DNA of 13,262 nucleotides. Origin: Chlorobium sp. (GTDB taxonomy: Bacteria; Bacteroidota; Chlorobiia; Chlorobiales; Chlorobiaceae). The notes beneath the pieces are model-generated. The model saw only the letters and a list, made by a program, of their open reading frames with translations. It had not been told where the DNA came from and ran no database searches. Both the position numbers and the translations under genes were made by a program. How positions within the stretch are numbered: the stretch's first letter is position 1; each line of letters starts with the position of its first letter. The stretch spans positions 1-13,262 of the forward strand of contig JANQGE010000054.1 in the NCBI GenBank assembly GCA_028277485.1, written 5' to 3'. Positions 12,773 to 13,262 of the stretch are shown here, in pieces.

Positions 12773-13262
12773 TTAGTGAGCGGTATCGCTTTCGATTTTT
12801 CCGTCACGTAAACGGATAAACCGGTGGGTATACTGTGCGATATCCTCTTCGTGCGTGATAAGGATAATAGTGTTGCCTGCTTTGGACAGCTCGCTGAAGA
12901 TGGTCATGATATCCCTGCTGGTTGACGTATCGAGATTCCCTGTAGGCTCGTCGGCAAGAATCAGGGAGGGTTTGTTGATAAGCGCCCTTGCAATGGCTAC
13001 TCTCTGGATCTGACCGCCGGATAGTTCGGACGGTTTATGGTTTACTCTGTCTCCGAGGCCGACCTGTTGCAGCGTATCCAGAGCTCGCATGGAGCGTTCT
13101 TCGGCGTTTATTCCTGCATAGATAAGCGGAAGCTCGACATTTCTCAGGCAATTGAGACGGGGCAGCAGGTTGAAAGTCTGAAAGACAAAGCCGATTTCCC
13201 TGTTGCGTATTTTGGCGAGTTCATCATCGTCCATTTCCGAGACATTCTGTCCGTTAAGCTCA
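12773..13262 (-). CDS. ABC transporter ATPase, MacB/LolD type (5' end outside the window)
   Basis: Cytoplasmic ATP-binding subunit of the MacB/LolD (3.A.1.122/125-like) class. The reading frame continues without a stop to the window edge: before Met at 13234 come in-frame residues ELNGQNVSE, so the gene begins outside and the Walker A motif is not visible. Counting from that Met, it shows the Q-loop GFVFQTFNLLPRL (15-27), the signature ELSGGQIQRVAIARAL (70-85), the Walker B LILADEPTGNLD (91-102, catalytic Glu96) and the H-loop ITHEED (His128). The GFVFQ and DEPTGNLD wording is typical of this subfamily. It precedes the two permease genes with an 18-base gap and must be their energy-supplying partner. 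A membrane-fusion protein gene could lie farther upstream. Confidence 0.95.
   Translation of the reverse strand, partial: ELNGQNVSEMDDDELAKIRNREIGFVFQTFNLLPRLNCLRNVELPLIYAGINAEERSMRALDTLQQVGLGDRVNHKPSELSGGQIQRVAIARALINKPSLILADEPTGNLDTSTSRDIMTIFSELSKAGNTIILITHEEDIAQYTHRFIRLRDGKIESDTAH

Overview
The window comes from a Gram-negative bacterium: lpxD (lipid A synthesis), an outer-membrane-type lipoprotein with an OmpA domain, and a MacB/LolCDE-type exporter all imply an outer membrane. The moderate G+C by eye, the linked prs-rplY pair with a long (CTC-type) L25, and the general look of the proteins suggest a green sulfur bacterium (Chlorobi, such as Chlorobium or Prosthecochloris). That placement is an inference from memory, not from a search. 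The region is mostly chromosomal housekeeping. I see no tRNA, rRNA, CRISPR array, phage gene or transposase.

Layout from left to right. A minus-strand pair comes first: a peptide-type ABC permease with an unusual N-terminal extension, followed downstream by a 90-aa conserved-looking unknown. The gaps around these two genes hold short repeats. A leader with two inverted repeats separates the permease from the strong terminator of a prs-rplY operon, which is also on the minus strand. prs diverges from lpxD (plus) across a 137-bp promoter region. lpxD converges on a large glycoside hydrolase (GH15) fused to a DUF547 domain. That gene lies just downstream of a glycine-zipper/OmpA lipoprotein, probably in one operon. 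A 370-aa protein of unknown function is divergent from the lipoprotein on the plus strand. Last is a minus-strand cluster: an ABC ATPase cut by the window edge, two paralogous MacB-type permeases, and a PsiE-family membrane protein.

How they fit together. prs (PRPP supply) and rplY (5S rRNA binding) are separated by one base and are very likely cotranscribed. lpxD and the lipoprotein both act on the cell envelope. The ATPase and the two permeases look like one transporter in which two different permeases share a separately encoded ATPase. PsiE may be cotranscribed with it but has no evident mechanistic link.

I found no convincing new multi-gene system. The items most worth a second look are the GH15-DUF547 fusion, the unassigned 370-aa protein, the orphan enlarged OppC-type permease with its structured leader, and a dispersed intergenic repeat seen twice in opposite orientations.
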